64,000 bases of DNA, taken from contig NZ_CP083370.1 of NCBI RefSeq assembly GCF_017488845.2, forward strand, positions 1,054,001-1,118,000, read 5' to 3'. The number at the start of each line of letters is the position of its first letter. Within the stretch, counting starts at the first letter, position 1. Positions 8,345 to 20,787 of this stretch are shown here, piece by piece. The position numbers and the translations under genes were made by a program. The notes beneath the pieces were generated by a model. That model searched no databases. It saw only the letters and a program-made list of their open reading frames with translations, and was not told the DNA's origin. The DNA is from Ensifer canadensis. GTDB taxonomy: Bacteria > Pseudomonadota > Alphaproteobacteria > Rhizobiales > Rhizobiaceae.

Positions 8345-9049
8345 TTAGAGAAGCGTGCGGATGAGCCGCCCACGGCGCGCGAAATAGAAGGGCACGGAGC
8401 GCTCATAGGGTAGCGTCGGGTCCGTGTTAAGGCCGCTTCTCAAATCCGAAAGGATGATTGCGGTTATCTCCGGTATCCGGAGCGAGGGGAGGTCGTTGAC
8501 ATCGATCCACTGCAAATCCTGGAGCTCCCGGCTTTCCAGAACCCGTGATGTATCGACTTCGGCTTCGTCCGCGAAGATCGCGAAGAAGCGTGTATCGAAC
8601 CGCCTCGAGTGTCCCGGAGGAGTAATGGCCCGAGCCATATAGCGCAAGTTTGCGAGATCTGGAAGAAAGGGCAGTGGCGCTTCCGCCTTTGCATGCGGCG
8701 TGCCCAAGGGAACACCGGCTTCCTCGTAGAGTTCTCGGAGCGCCGCCAGCGCCAGTGCTCTTGCACGAGAGTCGCTTACGGGTGCCCCCCGGACGCTTTT
8801 CAGCGCCTGCAGGACGGCGGGGTTGAGATCACTGGAGAACGCGAGGCGATGGTCGGTCGGGTCTCGGCGCCCGCCGGGAAAGACATAGAGATCGGGCATG
8901 AAGACATGCGCACTGCTGCGCCGGCCCATCAGCACGCGTACGCCGTCGCCGGAGCGGTCGAGCAGCATGATCGACGCTGCGTCACGCGGCCTTGCGCGCC
9001 GCTCAGGCGTGTCGGGGGCCAAGGTGACGCTTTCGCGTCCTGACGTCAT
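8345..9049 (-). CDS. Nudix hydrolase
   Basis: The 234-residue protein contains a Nudix box ending in RELYEEAG, preceded by YVFPGG; an insertion of about 45 residues separates the GG from the RE core, as seen in the NUDT7/NUDT8/YfcD-like long Nudix proteins. These enzymes cleave nucleoside diphosphates linked to another moiety (for example CoA or NADH), needing Mg2+. The start at 9049 was chosen because its ATG overlaps the stop of the upstream DUF983 gene by four bases (ATGA). The longer open frame that extends upstream is out-of-frame reading of DUF983. Substrate unknown. Confidence 0.85.
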   Translation of the reverse strand: MTSGRESVTLAPDTPERRARPRDAASIMLLDRSGDGVRVLMGRRSSAHVFMPDLYVFPGGRRDPTDHRLAFSSDLNPAVLQALKSVRGAPVSDSRARALALAALRELYEEAGVPLGTPHAKAEAPLPFLPDLANLRYMARAITPPGHSRRFDTRFFAIFADEAEVDTSRVLESRELQDLQWIDVNDLPSLRIPEITAIILSDLRSGLNTDPTLPYERSVPFYFARRGRLIRTLL

Positions 9050-9501
9050 GCGGAGGGATCTCGCACAGGCAGGACGTCCTCGGGCGTGTCCTCCTGTCCA
9101 CCGAAGCCGTGCATCCTCAGCGCCCATTGCAGGCCGATGACAGCGCCCTTGATCGGCTGCAGCAGCGCAAGCGAACTGATCAGCGTAATCGGCGTCCAGA
9201 TGGCAAGGTGCTGCCACGTCGTCAGCGGCAGGATCAAGTCGGTCATCATGTAGCCGCCAAGCACCAGATGGCCGACGATGGTGACGACGATATAGGGTGG
9301 AAAGTCGTCGGCGCGCTGGTGGTCCATACGCTCGCCGCAGGCCGCGCAGGCATCGACGGCTTTGACATAGCTGCGGAAGAGCTTGCCGCTGCCACAGGCC
9401 GGGCACGTGCCGAAAAAGCCGCGACGCATGGATCGACCGACGGGACGTTCATCGGCTGCATGACCACCGAGGTGAAGCGTTTCCTTGTCCGTTGCCATCA
9501 T
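9046..9501 (-). CDS. DUF983 membrane protein
   Basis: About 151 residues. An N-terminal zinc-ribbon-like region (CPAC ... CAAC) is followed by two strongly hydrophobic segments (IVVTIVGHLVLGGYMM and LAIWTPITLISSLALL), the layout of DUF983 proteins of alphaproteobacteria. Function is unknown. ATG at 9501 was chosen for its spacing of nine bases from AAGGAG; alternatives at 9498 and 9507 differ by one or two codons. It overlaps the Nudix gene by four bases. A palindromic repeat separates it from rnr. Confidence 0.85.
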   Translation of the reverse strand: MMATDKETLHLGGHAADERPVGRSMRRGFFGTCPACGSGKLFRSYVKAVDACAACGERMDHQRADDFPPYIVVTIVGHLVLGGYMMTDLILPLTTWQHLAIWTPITLISSLALLQPIKGAVIGLQWALRMHGFGGQEDTPEDVLPVRDPSA

Positions 9502-9544
9502 CTGCATTCTCTCCTTGTCGAAGCCGCCGGCCACATGTCGTGGC

Positions 9545-9648
9545 CTAAAGCGCATCGCGATCTTTCAGATCCGCTTGCTGCGCTTTAAGCTCTTGTTTTT
9601 GCGCATGCCGTCATCGCAAAAGCGATGAACACTTTTGCGCGACATGCT
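9545..9648. repeat. RIME-like double palindrome
   Basis: Two nested palindromes lie back to back. AAAGCGCA (9547-9554) pairs with TGCGCTTT (9579-9586), enclosing GATCT/AGATC. CGCAAAAG (9615-9622) pairs with CTTTTGCG (9632-9639), bracketed by GCATG and CATGC. This two-palindrome architecture of about 100 bp matches the Rhizobium-specific intergenic mosaic elements. It abuts the rnr stop codon. Confidence 0.65.
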
Positions 9649-12018
9649 CTAGCGCTTTCCGCGCGGCGGTCGTGTACCCGGCGTCTTGCGCGGGCTCGAG
9701 CGATCACGACGCCCCGATTTGTGGAAGGAGCGCGTGGCGGTCGGCATTTTCCGTCCTTCGCTGATCATCTCGAAGCGAAGCGCGCCGGCAAGCGGTACGG
9801 CTTCGACCAATTTGACCTGCACCTGATCGCCGAGACGAAAGCCGAGACCGGTCTTTTCGCCGGAAAGGGCCTGATGCGCTTCATCATAGATGAAGTAGTC
9901 TCGTCCGAGCGTAGATATAGGTACGAACCCGTTGGCGCCATAGGCCGGCAGGGTGACAAAAAGTCCCGCCTTGGTGACGCCGGCAACACGGCCTTCGAAT
10001 TCCTCGCCGATGCGGCCGTTCAGATGATGGGCGATCAGCCGGTCGACAGTATCGCGCTCGGCGGCCATGGCCCGGCGCTCGAAGGTCGAGATCTCAGCGG
10101 CGATATCGTCGAGCACCGCCTCTTCCTGCGGCGTGAGACCGCCTTCGCCAAGACCGAGCGAGGCGACCAGCGCTCGGTGCACGATCAGATCGGCGTAGCG
10201 CCGGATCGGCGAAGTGAAATGCGCATATTTCAACAGGTTGAGGCCGAAATGGCCGATGTTCTCAGGGCTGTAGATCGCCTGGCTCTGGGAGCGCAGCACC
10301 ATCTCGTTGACCATGGTTTCGAACGGCTTGCCTTCGGCCTTGGACAGGATGCCGTTGAAGTGGTTCGAGCGCATGTTGCCGCCCTTGACCAGCGCGATGT
10401 CGAGCGTGGCCAGGAACTCGCGCAGGCTCTCCTGCTTGGCCAGCGACGGCTGGTCGTGCACCCGGTAGATCAGCACCTGGCGCTTCTGCTCGAGCGTCTC
10501 GGCGGCGGCGACGTTCGCCTGGATCATCATTTCTTCGATCAGCTTGTGCGCGTCGAGGCGGTCCGGCACGAAGACGCGATCGACGGTGCCGTCGGGCTTC
10601 AAGATGATCTTGCGCTCGGGCATGTTCAACTCGAGCGGCTGGCGGCGGTCACGACCGCGCGTGAGCGTGCGATAGGCCTCCCACAGCGGCTTCAGGATCG
10701 TGTCGAGGATCGGGCCGGTCTTGTCGTCGGGATTGCCGTCAATGGCGGCCTGGGCCTGCTGGTAGGAAAGCTTGGCCGCGCTCTTCATCATGATGCGATG
10801 GAAGGTGTGGCCCGCCTTGCGGCCCTCCTTGGAAAAGCGCATGCGCACGGCGAGCGCCGGCCGGTCGACGCCTTCCTTGAGCGAGCAGAGGTCGTTGGAG
10901 ATCCGCTCCGGCAGCATCGGAACGACTCGGTCCGGGAAATAGACCGAGTTGCCGCGCTTCAACGCTTCGAGGTCAAGTGCCGATTTCGGCCGGACGTACC
11001 AGGAGACGTCGGCAATCGCGACGGTGACGATGACGCCGCCCGGATTGTCCTCCGACGGGTCCGGCTCCGCGTGAACAGCATCGTCGTGGTCCTTCGCATC
11101 GGCCGGGTCGATGGTGATCAGCGGCAGCGAGCGCCAGTCTTCCCGATGCGCCATGGTGGCCGGGCCGGCGTCTTCCGCTTCGTTCAGAGCGCGTTCCGGA
11201 AAGACGTGCGGGATGCCGTGGGCATAGATGGCGATCATCGAGATCGCCTTTTCCGAAGCGACCGAACCGACGACGTTTTGAACCTGAGCGCGCGGCAGGC
11301 CGTAGCGGCCAAGGCGCGTCAGTTGGACTTCGATGAGATCGCCGTCCTTGGCGTCGCCGACGAAGTCCGGATCAACAAGGATTTCCTCGCCGCGCTTTTC
11401 GATCGGCATCAGGCGCCCGCCGCCACCCGGCGTGGCGCGGAAGACGCCGAGGACGGCGTCCCGGCGCTTATCGAGCACCTTGATGATGCGTGCGGTATAG
11501 GCTGGGCCGCCACGGTCCTTGGCCGGGAAGATCTTTGCAAGCACGCGGTCGCCGAGGCCGCCGACCGGCGTCTTACCCTTGTCCTTGCCGACAGTCGACT
11601 GCTTGATCAGCACTGCCGGTGCGACGCCATCGTCATCCAGCCATTCGGCCGGGCGGCCGATCAGTTCGCCGTCAACGTCGCGCATGGTGATATCGAGCAC
11701 GGTAACCGGGGGAAGGGCGCCCGGACGCACGAGCGACTTGCGCTTCTTCTCGACCAGCCCGTCTGCTTCCAACGAACGCAGCAGCGCCTTGAGTTCGACG
11801 CGCGTGTCGCCCTTGAGACCGAATGCTTTGGCAATTTCTCGCTTGGAGGCGCGTTCCGGATTCTCGGCGATGAAGCGCATCAGCACATCGCGCGGGGGAA
11901 CCGCACCGTGGATGATCGAGGTTTTCTCCGACGCCGGCGCGGCCTTTGCCGCGCGGCCCTCTTTCCTGCCGGAGCCTTTTCCGGATCTTTCGGTCGGGTC
12001 GCGCGGTATTCTGGTCAA
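9649..12018 (-). CDS. rnr: Ribonuclease R
   Basis: The 789-residue protein has a winged-helix N-terminus, cold-shock-like OB domains, a central RNB exonuclease domain with the aspartate cluster DPADAKDHDDA, and a C-terminal S1 domain (EFEGRVAGVTKAGLFV) ending in a basic tail. RNase R degrades structured RNA 3' to 5' and helps ribosome quality control. The start is TTG two bases after the topA stop, with AAGGA overlapping the end of topA, so translation is probably coupled. The family length is usual. Confidence 0.93.
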   Translation of the reverse strand: MTRIPRDPTERSGKGSGRKEGRAAKAAPASEKTSIIHGAVPPRDVLMRFIAENPERASKREIAKAFGLKGDTRVELKALLRSLEADGLVEKKRKSLVRPGALPPVTVLDITMRDVDGELIGRPAEWLDDDGVAPAVLIKQSTVGKDKGKTPVGGLGDRVLAKIFPAKDRGGPAYTARIIKVLDKRRDAVLGVFRATPGGGGRLMPIEKRGEEILVDPDFVGDAKDGDLIEVQLTRLGRYGLPRAQVQNVVGSVASEKAISMIAIYAHGIPHVFPERALNEAEDAGPATMAHREDWRSLPLITIDPADAKDHDDAVHAEPDPSEDNPGGVIVTVAIADVSWYVRPKSALDLEALKRGNSVYFPDRVVPMLPERISNDLCSLKEGVDRPALAVRMRFSKEGRKAGHTFHRIMMKSAAKLSYQQAQAAIDGNPDDKTGPILDTILKPLWEAYRTLTRGRDRRQPLELNMPERKIILKPDGTVDRVFVPDRLDAHKLIEEMMIQANVAAAETLEQKRQVLIYRVHDQPSLAKQESLREFLATLDIALVKGGNMRSNHFNGILSKAEGKPFETMVNEMVLRSQSQAIYSPENIGHFGLNLLKYAHFTSPIRRYADLIVHRALVASLGLGEGGLTPQEEAVLDDIAAEISTFERRAMAAERDTVDRLIAHHLNGRIGEEFEGRVAGVTKAGLFVTLPAYGANGFVPISTLGRDYFIYDEAHQALSGEKTGLGFRLGDQVQVKLVEAVPLAGALRFEMISEGRKMPTATRSFHKSGRRDRSSPRKTPGTRPPRGKR

Positions 12019-12020
12019 GG

Positions 12021-14696
<2,676 letters not shown>

Positions 14697-14956
14697 TTTT
14701 CTGAGACAACCGGGTTTGGTCCTGCGTCAGCGCGGTTTGCACTGAGCATCGCCGAATATCGATGCCCCGAAATGGACAGGGATTCGAGCGGGGTCAAGGG
14801 GTTTCATTCAAAATAGCGACAGGGCTGCGTTATGCAGCCATTGCGAGAATAGATAATTATATCTCTTTCCGATTGAGTCGCTCGTGTTTTCTTCGTATCT
14901 GCGAATGTGCTTTTGTGTTGCCGGTTGCCGACTGGATCGTGCGCAAACAAGAAGTT

Positions 14957-16108
14957 TTATTGCTCCGCATTGAGCGACACCAGTCCGCCAGCATGGCGGC
15001 TGAGGCGTCCGGCAAGGTCAAGCTCGAGCAGCACGAGGTAGACTTCCGCTGCAGGCTGTCCAGTGTGGCGGATGACATCGTCGATTTCGGCCGGTGTCGG
15101 GCCGAGCGCGTCGATGATCGTTGCCCGGTCGCCGTCAGCGAGCGGCACCGGCTGTCTCGACGGGGCTGCATGGCCGGGCTCTTCGGCCCCTGCCGCCAAG
15201 GGCAGCCTGTATTGGCTGAGAGGCGCAAGGGCGTCGAGAACATCGTCCGACGTCGTCGTGACGATCGCGCCCTGTTTGAGCAGACCATTGGTTCCGTGGC
15301 AGCGTGGGTCGAGCGGCGAGCCGGGAACGGCAAATACCAGTCGGCCGAAATCGGCGGCGTAGCGGGCCGTGATCAGTGAGCCCGAGCGGTTGGCTGCCTC
15401 GACGATCGCCACGCCGAGACTGATGCCGGCGATCAGACGGTTGCGCCTCGGGAAATCGCGAGCCCGCGGCTCCCAGCCGAACGGCATTTCGCTCACGGCC
15501 AGGCCCTGGCCTGACATGATATCGTTGAGCAGCCCGACATTTTCCGGTGGATAGGGTCGGTCGATACCGCCCGCAAGCACCGCGATCGTTCCGCTTTCCA
15601 GGCTTGCTCGATGGGCGGCGGTGTCGATGCCGCGCGCCAGCCCTGACGTGATCACATAACCGGCACGACCGGCATCGCGCGCGATCATCGCTGCGAACTT
15701 GGCACCGCTGACCGAGGCGTTGCGCGAGCCGACGATGCCGAGAGACGATCGTGCCGCGGCGTCGAGGTTGCCTTTGACCGCCAGAAGCGGTGGAGCGCCA
15801 TCGATCTGGCGAAGGGCGAAAGGATAATTTGGTTCGCCGATACCGACGAAGGTCGCGCCGAAGCGGTGCGCTATTTCGAGCTCCCGTTCCGCTTCGGCGA
15901 TAGTGGCGACGCGGAACGTCCGCGCCCCGGCGCCGCGCCGCGATAGTTCGGGCAAGGCGTCAAGTGCGGCGTCAGCCGTGCCGAAGTGATTGATGAGATC
16001 GCGGAACGTTACGGGGCCGACATTATCGCTGCGGATCAGCCGCAGCCAGGAAATCTTCTGTCGTTCGGTCAGTGCAACTCCGGTTCGCTTTGCACTGACG
16101 TTCAACAT
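14957..16108 (-). CDS. dprA: DNA processing protein DprA
   Basis: The 383-residue product has the DprA Rossmann core ([31 protein letters not shown]) preceded by a helix-hairpin-like N-terminus and followed by a winged-helix C-terminus. DprA loads RecA onto incoming single-stranded DNA during transformation, and is widespread in species not known to be competent. The start at 16108 was chosen because the plsY stop and this ATG share a base (TAATG); a longer frame would run into plsY. It is therefore translationally coupled to plsY. Confidence 0.93.
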   Translation of the reverse strand: MLNVSAKRTGVALTERQKISWLRLIRSDNVGPVTFRDLINHFGTADAALDALPELSRRGAGARTFRVATIAEAERELEIAHRFGATFVGIGEPNYPFALRQIDGAPPLLAVKGNLDAAARSSLGIVGSRNASVSGAKFAAMIARDAGRAGYVITSGLARGIDTAAHRASLESGTIAVLAGGIDRPYPPENVGLLNDIMSGQGLAVSEMPFGWEPRARDFPRRNRLIAGISLGVAIVEAANRSGSLITARYAADFGRLVFAVPGSPLDPRCHGTNGLLKQGAIVTTTSDDVLDALAPLSQYRLPLAAGAEEPGHAAPSRQPVPLADGDRATIIDALGPTPAEIDDVIRHTGQPAAEVYLVLLELDLAGRLSRHAGGLVSLNAEQ

Positions 16109-16719
16109 TATCCCTTGTCTCCGATCCTGCTTTCGGTGCCCGCGATGAGCCGCTGGATATTGGCGCGATGTTTCACCCATGTAATCAGGGTCATGACCGC
16201 AAACAGCAGGGCGACTTTCTCGTGTCCTGTCAGGTAGAGTACAACCGGAATGACTGCAGTTGCAACCAGCGCCGATAGCGAAGAGTAACGGCTAATTTTC
16301 GCCATCGCCAGCCAGATCGCCGCAAAGACGAGAACCATCCAGGGCACGAGGCCCAGCAGCACGCCGATATAGGTAGCGACGCCCTTGCCGCCCTTGAAGC
16401 CGAGCCAGACCGGGTAGAGATGGCCGAGGAAGGCGGCAAGACCTGCGGCGATACCGGCTTCGACACCCCAAAGCGATGCGATAGCGGCTGCCGCCGTGCC
16501 TTTCAGGGCGTCAAGCAGCAGGGTTGCCGCGGCAAGCTTCTTGTTGCCGGTTCGCAGGACATTGGTGGCGCCGATATTGCCCGAGCCGATCTTGCGAACG
16601 TCACCGAGGCCGGCCATGCGGGTCAGGATCAGCCCGAAGGGGATCGAGCCGAGCAGATAGCCGAAGGCAAGGCTCAAGGCTGTCGAAGGCAGTCCAAGCT
16701 GCCAGGAAAAAAGATCCAC
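16108..16719 (-). CDS. plsY: Glycerol-3-phosphate acyltransferase PlsY
   Basis: The 203-residue integral membrane protein carries the PlsY motifs [30 protein letters not shown] and several hydrophobic helices. It acylates glycerol-3-phosphate from acyl-phosphate in the first step of phospholipid synthesis. The start is GTG with GGGAGGA just upstream. It follows the dihydroorotase-like gene by 27 bp and shares a base with dprA, so pyrB-pyrC-plsY-dprA reads as one operon. Confidence 0.95.
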   Translation of the reverse strand: MDLFSWQLGLPSTALSLAFGYLLGSIPFGLILTRMAGLGDVRKIGSGNIGATNVLRTGNKKLAAATLLLDALKGTAAAAIASLWGVEAGIAAGLAAFLGHLYPVWLGFKGGKGVATYIGVLLGLVPWMVLVFAAIWLAMAKISRYSSLSALVATAVIPVVLYLTGHEKVALLFAVMTLITWVKHRANIQRLIAGTESRIGDKG

Positions 16720-16746
16720 CGATTCCTCCCGCGCGACTGCTGTCGC

Positions 16747-18039
16747 TTATGCCGAATGCACAAGCTTGCCGGCAACATAGGTTTGCACAACCCGTCCGGT
16801 AAAGCGCGCATTTTCGAATGGCGTGTTCTTCGATCGTGAAACGATCGCTTCCTTGTAGAGGACCCAAGGCTCTTCGAGATCGATGACGGTGATGTCGGCC
16901 TTGGCACCCGGCTTCAGCGAGCCGGCATCAAGCCCGAAGATCGCCGCCGGACGCGTCGACATCGCGTCGATGAGGCGCATCAGCGGAACCTGGCCGCTGT
17001 TATGCAGGCGAAGCGCTGCGGCTAGCATCGTCTCGAGCCCGATCGCGCCATTTTCCGCGTCGGAGAAGGGCAGGCGCTTGGTGTCGACATCCTGCGGATC
17101 ATGCGAGGAAACGATGATGTCGATGGTGCCGTTGGCAAGAGCTTCCGCCATCGCGACGCGGTCGTCCTCGCGGCGCAGCGGCGGCGAGAGCTTGAAGAAG
17201 GTCCGGTATTCACCGATGTCGTTCTCGTTGAGCGTCAGATGGTTGATAGAGATGCCGCAGGTGACGTTGGCGCCGCGGTTGCGGGCGGTCAGAACGGCTT
17301 CGGCGGATTCGGGAACCGAGATGTTGGCGGCGTGGTAGGCGGCCTTGGTGAGGCCGGCGATACGCAGGTCGCGCTCGAGCGGGATGATTTCCGCCTCGCG
17401 CGGCACACCGGCAAGACCGAGCCAGCTGGCAAGCAGGCCCTCGTTCATCACGCCGTTGGCGCCGAGATACTTGTCGCGCGTTTCGAGCGCGATCACCGCG
17501 CCGAACTCGCGGGCATAGGTCATGGCGCGGCGCAGCATCAGCGTATCGTGAATCGCCTTGCGTCCGTTGGTGAAGCAGACCGCACCTGCCTCCCGCAGCA
17601 GACCGAACTCGGTCATCTCTTCGCCGGCGAGACCCTTGGTCATCGCGGCCGCCGGATAGACATTGACGAGCGCCTTGTCGCGGGCCGTCTTCTGCATGAA
17701 TTCGACAAGCGCGATGTCGTCGATGACAGGATCCGTGTCCGGCATCGAAATGAAGGAGGTCACACCGCCGACGGCTGCTGCGCGCGAAGCCGATTCGATC
17801 GTTTCGCGGTGCTCGGCGCCCGGCTCGCCGACGAAGACGCGCGCGTCGACGAGGCCCGGAACGGCCGTTAGTCCGTCGCAATCCTTGACGAAGGCGCCAA
17901 CAGGCGTTCCCTGATTGAGGGCATCCTTGCCTGCGGCCAGGATACGGCCATCATCACCGACGATGATCGTGCCGGTTTCGTCGAGGTTGCGGGACGGATC
18001 GACGATGCGAAGGTTCCTAAGAACGAGCGGTCTGGTCAT
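16747..18039 (-). CDS. pyrC: Dihydroorotase-like protein, probably non-catalytic PyrC homologue
   Basis: The 430-residue protein has the amidohydrolase barrel architecture of dihydroorotases and sits directly after pyrB with a four-base ATGA overlap. The metal-binding DxHxH of active enzymes is replaced: here the segment is [11 protein letters not shown] (65-73), so both histidines are gone (Arg67, Phe69). The later His motif is also altered (IALETRDKY), and the carboxylated-lysine region reads CFTNG. This pattern matches the inactive PyrC' (PyrX) subunits that support aspartate carbamoyltransferase in other bacteria. A true dihydroorotase should be encoded elsewhere. Confidence 0.85.
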   Translation of the reverse strand: MTRPLVLRNLRIVDPSRNLDETGTIIVGDDGRILAAGKDALNQGTPVGAFVKDCDGLTAVPGLVDARVFVGEPGAEHRETIESASRAAAVGGVTSFISMPDTDPVIDDIALVEFMQKTARDKALVNVYPAAAMTKGLAGEEMTEFGLLREAGAVCFTNGRKAIHDTLMLRRAMTYAREFGAVIALETRDKYLGANGVMNEGLLASWLGLAGVPREAEIIPLERDLRIAGLTKAAYHAANISVPESAEAVLTARNRGANVTCGISINHLTLNENDIGEYRTFFKLSPPLRREDDRVAMAEALANGTIDIIVSSHDPQDVDTKRLPFSDAENGAIGLETMLAAALRLHNSGQVPLMRLIDAMSTRPAAIFGLDAGSLKPGAKADITVIDLEEPWVLYKEAIVSRSKNTPFENARFTGRVVQTYVAGKLVHSA

Positions 18040-18977
18040 ACGCGCGGCCCCTGGTTCTGCGAAAGAAGAAGCGTTTCCATCACCGCCATGCGCACGGCGA
18101 CACCCATTTCAACCTGCTGCTCGATTACGCTCTGCGGCCCATCGGCGATTTCGGACGCGATCTCGACGCCGCGGTTCATTGGGCCCGGGTGCATGACGAG
18201 CGCGTCGTCCTTGGCTGCCTTGAGCTTTTCGGCATCGAGGCCGTAGTAGTGGAAATATTCGCGCACCGAAGGCACGAAGGAGCCGGCCATGCGCTCGCGC
18301 TGCAGGCGCAGCATCATCACCACATCTGCATCCTTCAGTCCCTCGGCCATCGAGTGGTAGACCTCAACGCCCATGTCGGCGATCCCAGAGGGAAGCAGCG
18401 TTGCCGGTGCGACGACCCGCACCCTCGCGCCCATCTGGTTGAGCAGAAGGATGTTGGAGCGGGCGACACGCGAATGCAGCACGTCGCCGCAGATCGCCAC
18501 GATGATGCGCGAGAGCTTGCCCTTGATGCGGCGGATCGTCAGTGCATCGAGCAGGGCCTGGGTCGGATGTTCGTGCTGGCCATCGCCGGCATTGACCACG
18601 GAGCAGGAAACCTTGTGGGCCAGAAGTGCGGCCGCACCCGCGGACGAATGGCGCACGACCAGCACGTCGGGGTGCATGGCGTTGAGCGTCATCGCCGTAT
18701 CGATCAGCGTTTCGCCCTTTTTCACCGACGAGTTGCCGACCGACATGTTCATCACGTCGGCGCCGAGCCGTTTGCCCGCTAGCTCGAAGGAGGATTGCGT
18801 CCTGGTGGACGCTTCAAAGAAGAGATTGATCTGCGTCATCCCTCGAAGGGTGGACGTCTTCTTCTCTCTCTGACGGGAGATCTTGACGGCTTCATCGGCA
18901 CGATCGAGCAGGTAGGTGATATCCTGCTCCGTAAGACCTTTGATGCCGAGCAGGTGGCGATGCGGGAAAGTGGTCAT
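18036..18977 (-). CDS. pyrB: Aspartate carbamoyltransferase catalytic subunit
   Basis: The 313-residue enzyme carries the carbamoyl-phosphate motif STRTQSSFE (57-65), HPTQALLDA and HPGPMNRG, and condenses carbamoyl phosphate with aspartate in the second step of pyrimidine synthesis. No regulatory subunit gene (pyrI) is next to it. The overlap with the non-catalytic dihydroorotase homologue suggests a PyrB-PyrC' complex. The start ATG and length agree with the family. Confidence 0.96.
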   Translation of the reverse strand: MTTFPHRHLLGIKGLTEQDITYLLDRADEAVKISRQREKKTSTLRGMTQINLFFEASTRTQSSFELAGKRLGADVMNMSVGNSSVKKGETLIDTAMTLNAMHPDVLVVRHSSAGAAALLAHKVSCSVVNAGDGQHEHPTQALLDALTIRRIKGKLSRIIVAICGDVLHSRVARSNILLLNQMGARVRVVAPATLLPSGIADMGVEVYHSMAEGLKDADVVMMLRLQRERMAGSFVPSVREYFHYYGLDAEKLKAAKDDALVMHPGPMNRGVEIASEIADGPQSVIEQQVEMGVAVRMAVMETLLLSQNQGPRV

Positions 18978-19134
18978 GGGCCGCCCTTGCGCTCTGGAAT
19001 GTGGCTCGCTCTATAAGACGTGACCCCCGGCACGGCAAGCGTTGCGCGGGCCCTTCCGCAGAAAACTTGGGTGCGGCATCCTATCTTTCCCTGGCCCCGT
19101 TTCGTGGTCGGCAAAGTTGCGCTAGAACCGGCCC

Positions 19135-20787
19135 ATGAATCAGATGAACCGGACCGAACAGAAACTCGCCGAGCTGAACCAGCCCAAGCCCTGGTCCGGC
19201 ATCAATGCCTATCGTTCCGATCCGCTGGTCGTGGACATCACGTCGGGCATGCCGAAGGCCCTGCGCGACGAGTTCGGTACGCTCGGGCGCTACGTGACCT
19301 CGCCGGAGGCGCAGGAACTCGCGCGCATGGCGAACGAAGGCGTACCGAAGCTGAAGACGCATGGCCCACGCGGCGAGCGCCTCGATGTCGTCGAGTTCCA
19401 TCCGGCCTGGCATGCGCTGATGCGACGCTCCATGACCTCGGGCCTGCACGCATCCGCCTGGGAGAACCTGCCTGACGAGCGCAATCAGTCGCACAAGACG
19501 CGGGCGATCCGTTTCTACCTGACGGCCCAGCTGGAATGCGGCCATCTTTGCCCGCTGACGATGACAAGTGCATCGCTTGCCGCGATCACCGCCTCGCCCG
19601 CCGTGCAGAAGGAATGGGCGCCGAAGATCCTGTCGCGCAAATACGATTCGTCCAACAAGCCGTGGATGCAGAAGTCTGCCGTTACCGTCGGCATGGGCAT
19701 GACGGAAAAGCAGGGCGGCACCGATGTGCGCGCCAACACTTCGACCGCAGAGCGTGTCGGCGAGGGTATCTACCGCCTGAACGGCCACAAGTGGTTCATG
19801 TCGGCGCCGATGAGCGACGCCTTCGTCATGCTGGCGCAGACCCGCGACGGGCTCGGCTGCTTCCTTGTACCGAGGCTGCTTGAAGACGGGAGCGCCAACG
19901 GCCTGCGCTTCCAACGCCTGAAGGACAAGCTCGGCAACCGCTCCAACGCATCCTCCGAAGTCGAGTTTTCCGACACATTCGGTTTCGTGCTCGGCGCGCC
20001 CGATGCCGGTATCCGCACTATTCTCGACATGGTGACGCTGACGCGTCTCGATTGCGCGCTGGCGTCCGCCGGCATCATGCGGGCATCGCTCGCCGAGGCC
20101 GTCCACCACACGCGTGGCCGCAAGGTTTTCGGCAAGCCGCTCGTCGGCCAGCCGATGATGACCCGGGTCCTCGCCGATATGGCGCTCGACGTCGCCGCCG
20201 CCAGTGCCCTGTCGTTCCGCCTCGCCGATGCCTTCGACAAGGCGCACGGCAGTGCCGAAGAGGCGGCCTATGCGCGCATCATGACGCCGGTCGCAAAATA
20301 CTGGTGCTGCAAGATCGCCCCGGCGCTGATCTATGAAGCGATGGAATGCCTCGGTGGCAACGGCTACGTCGAAGAGCGGGCGCTGGCGCGGCATTATCGC
20401 GAGGCGCCGGTCAACGCGATCTGGGAAGGCTCGGGCAACGTCATGGCGCTGGATGTGCTTCGCGTTCTGCTTAAGCGCAAGGATCTCTTCGAACAGCTGT
20501 TTGCCGTGCTGAGCCGCGATCTCGGGCCTGCCGGTCGCAAGACGATCGACGTGCTGCGTGCGGCGATGTCGCTCTGCGAGCGCGACGAAGGGGCCGCCCG
20601 CATGCTGGTCGAGCAACTGGCTCTGGCAGCGGCGGCTGCCGAACTCTATCGGCTCGGGGCCGGCCGCATCGCCGACGCCTTCCTCGAATCGCGCCTTGCC
20701 GCCGGCTGGCGGTCCACCTACGGCATGCTCGATTCGCGCTTCGATTCGGCCTACATCCTCGACCTGCTCTATCCGGCCGCCACATAG
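19135..20787 (+). CDS. aidB: AidB-like acyl-CoA dehydrogenase
   Basis: The 550-residue flavoprotein resembles AidB/isovaleryl-CoA dehydrogenase-type proteins: an N-terminal extension, CGHLCPLTMTSAS, the FAD segment MTEKQGGTDVRAN, and the C-terminal ECLGGNGYVEE signature of acyl-CoA dehydrogenases. E. coli AidB is induced by alkylation stress; the enzymatic role is unsettled. It is a single gene, divergent from pyrB. Its last 19 bp overlap the end of the convergent AEC permease gene. A second ATG lies three codons downstream. Confidence 0.9.
   Translation: MNQMNRTEQKLAELNQPKPWSGINAYRSDPLVVDITSGMPKALRDEFGTLGRYVTSPEAQELARMANEGVPKLKTHGPRGERLDVVEFHPAWHALMRRSMTSGLHASAWENLPDERNQSHKTRAIRFYLTAQLECGHLCPLTMTSASLAAITASPAVQKEWAPKILSRKYDSSNKPWMQKSAVTVGMGMTEKQGGTDVRANTSTAERVGEGIYRLNGHKWFMSAPMSDAFVMLAQTRDGLGCFLVPRLLEDGSANGLRFQRLKDKLGNRSNASSEVEFSDTFGFVLGAPDAGIRTILDMVTLTRLDCALASAGIMRASLAEAVHHTRGRKVFGKPLVGQPMMTRVLADMALDVAAASALSFRLADAFDKAHGSAEEAAYARIMTPVAKYWCCKIAPALIYEAMECLGGNGYVEERALARHYREAPVNAIWEGSGNVMALDVLRVLLKRKDLFEQLFAVLSRDLGPAGRKTIDVLRAAMSLCERDEGAARMLVEQLALAAAAAELYRLGAGRIADAFLESRLAAGWRSTYGMLDSRFDSAYILDLLYPAAT

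Noticed and set aside
9050..9406. N-terminal extension of the Nudix gene
   Set aside because: It is out-of-frame DUF983 sequence; the ATGA overlap at 9046-9049 marks the real start.
19021..19134. Short plus-strand frame upstream of aidB
   Set aside because: It overlaps the start of aidB in another frame and lacks a ribosome binding site.
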